Shown here: positions 5,949 through 7,227 of the stretch, in pieces | Layout of the letters: each line of letters begins with the position of its first letter | Position numbering within the stretch: the stretch's first letter is position 1 | Translations under genes and position numbers: made by a program | The notes under the pieces: model-generated | The model's database searches: none | The model's input: the letters and a program-made list of their open reading frames with translations, nothing else | Told to the model about the DNA's origin: nothing | NCBI GenBank assembly: GCA_029260695.1 | Contig: JAJDCT010000098.1 | Span: 1-7,227, forward strand | DNA: 7,227 nucleotides | Direction of reading: 5' to 3' | DNA from: Phycisphaeraceae bacterium | Lineage (GTDB): Bacteria; Planctomycetota; Phycisphaerae; Phycisphaerales; Phycisphaeraceae

Positions 5949-7227
5949 CTAACCCTTCATCCCGGTCAGGGTGACCCCCTGGATGAAGTACCGCTGCACG
6001 AAAAAGAACAGGATGATGATCGGCATGGTCATGATAAACGCCGCCGCCATCATCAGACCCACGTCGCTGCCGGCACGAAGGTTGAACTTAAACAAGCCCA
6101 TCGCCAGCGGGAATAGCCGGTCGTCGTTGACGTAGATCAGCGGCCCCATGAAGTTGTTCCACGTCGCGATGAACGTGTAAACCGCGATGATGGCGATCGT
6201 CGGCGTGACTAGCGGGACCATCACGTGCCAGTAGATACGCAGGAACCCGCAGCCGTCGATCCGCGCCGCGTCCTCAAGGTCTCTGGGGATCGTCATGAGG
6301 AATTGGCGGAGCAGGAAGATGAAGAACGGCGTGCCGAAGATCGCCGGCGCCCATAGCGGCAACAGCGTGTCGTACCAGCCGATCGATTTGAAGATCAGAA
6401 ACGATGGGATCATCGTCACCTGCGGCGGGATCATCATGGTGGCCAGCATGATGACGAAGCACAGGTCGCGGCCCGGCCAGTGCAGCCTCGCGAAGGCGTA
6501 GGCGGACAGCGTGGAGGCAAACACCATCAAGACGATGCTGAGGATACTCAGCGACAAGCTTGTCATGATGTATCGGCCGAACGGTATCTCGCGGAACACG
6601 GCCCGGTACTGGTGCAGCACCTTGTCCGTCCAGGCGCCCGTAAGGCTGTTTGGGGTCACCGTCATCTCGATGGAAAACGGCGGGCTTCCTTCGGGGGCCG
6701 GACCGACGGGTTTGAGCCAATAATAGATGCGGCGCTGCATCGGGTCCGCTAAGCCGTCCTGCCAGCGGAGTTGAATCTCACGCCAGCGGTGGTCCGAAAA
6801 ATTGATCACCTCTGAGGTACGGTAGAGCTGGCCGGCACGCACGACATTGAACCCGACCCGCGCCCAACTGGCATCGCCTCGGCAACTAATCAACACACGA
6901 TCGATGTCGGCGGACTCGAACCCGACCTCCGGCTGAATCCCAAGAGCACCCGTAGGCTGGTTCTCGGTGAACCGGAGATTCAATTCCGAAAAAACCTCGT
7001 CATGCTGCCGTCGTTCGATCAATCCGCCATCGCCCCGCGCCAGTTCCCAGCCCTCGCCGGCGGACACGGCGTGTATTTGATAATCTGCGCTACGGACACG
7101 GACCGCCCCCACGCAGACCCGCCGATAGACCCGGTCGAAGGCCCTGGCAAGCATCGCGTCGTCAACCGATCGGCTTACCTCTTGCACGATCGCGTCGGTG
7201 CCCGCCGAACGGGCGGTGTCGCTGAGC
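5949..7227 (-). CDS. Carbohydrate ABC transporter permease, MalG-like (CUT1 family), N-terminus beyond the right edge
   Basis: This is an inner-membrane channel subunit of a binding-protein-dependent sugar importer. In the MalFGK type it pairs with a second permease, an ATPase and a solute-binding protein; none of these is in the window. The frame is open to the right edge, giving 425 visible codons. A GTG at 7187 is an internal start candidate, but the missing first membrane helix says the gene begins further upstream. Counting from that GTG, residues 1-200 are soluble and contain no membrane helix. Five helices follow at about 207-234, 241-264, 275-296, 327-347 and 377-400. The cytoplasmic EAA loop that docks on the ATPase is at 305-325 (EDAARIDGCGFLRIYW, DNA 6213-6275). 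The C-terminus GVTLTGMKG is typical of this family. The soluble segment should be extracytoplasmic and is far longer than the usual MalG loop. Substrate is not shown; a mannoside is inferred from the neighbouring beta-mannosidase. Confidence 0.92.
   Translation of the reverse strand, partial: LSDTARSAGTDAIVQEVSRSVDDAMLARAFDRVYRRVCVGAVRVRSADYQIHAVSAGEGWELARGDGGLIERRQHDEVFSELNLRFTENQPTGALGIQPEVGFESADIDRVLISCRGDASWARVGFNVVRAGQLYRTSEVINFSDHRWREIQLRWQDGLADPMQRRIYYWLKPVGPAPEGSPPFSIEMTVTPNSLTGAWTDKVLHQYRAVFREIPFGRYIMTSLSLSILSIVLMVFASTLSAYAFARLHWPGRDLCFVIMLATMMIPPQVTMIPSFLIFKSIGWYDTLLPLWAPAIFGTPFFIFLLRQFLMTIPRDLEDAARIDGCGFLRIYWHVMVPLVTPTIAIIAVYTFIATWNNFMGPLIYVNDDRLFPLAMGLFKFNLRAGSDVGLMMAAAFIMTMPIIILFFFVQRYFIQGVTLTGMKG

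Overview
The window looks like part of a planctomycete chromosome, most plausibly class Phycisphaerae. The main reason is the central gene, which combines FG-GAP propeller repeats, an ASPIC/UnbV domain, a dockerin-like double repeat (GDLDGDGFVGITDLN...) and a PEP-CTERM sorting tail. That combination is typical of planctomycete surface proteins. The DNA is GC-rich, and two of the four genes appear to start with GTG. The lineage is inferred from protein style; there is no marker gene here.

All four supported genes read on the minus strand, so transcription runs from right to left. In that order they are: (1) 7227-5949, a MalG-type sugar ABC transporter permease, cut by the right edge, with an unusually long soluble segment before its membrane core; (2) 5681-3756, a secreted seven-repeat FG-GAP/ASPIC protein with a dockerin-like pair and a PEP-CTERM anchor; (3) 3498-967, a complete cytoplasmic GH2 beta-mannosidase; (4) 561-1, an unrecognised protein with a signal peptide and a GTG start, cut by the left edge. 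This last frame is easily missed because it has no early ATG and no stop inside the window.

The gaps between genes are about 270, 260 and 400 bases, so this is a co-directional cluster rather than a tightly packed operon. The gap before the beta-mannosidase holds a 23-base near-perfect dyad and a group of CTTGCC repeats. The gap before the FG-GAP gene holds a 9-bp hairpin. These are the best regulatory candidates, but none can be tied to a known regulator.

Working model (inference): the transporter imports short beta-mannosides, the beta-mannosidase hydrolyses them to mannose in the cytoplasm, and the PEP-CTERM protein sits at the cell surface, possibly in substrate or surface contact. No new multi-gene system is evident. 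The unusual items are the permease insert, the domain order of the surface protein, and the hidden gene at the left edge.
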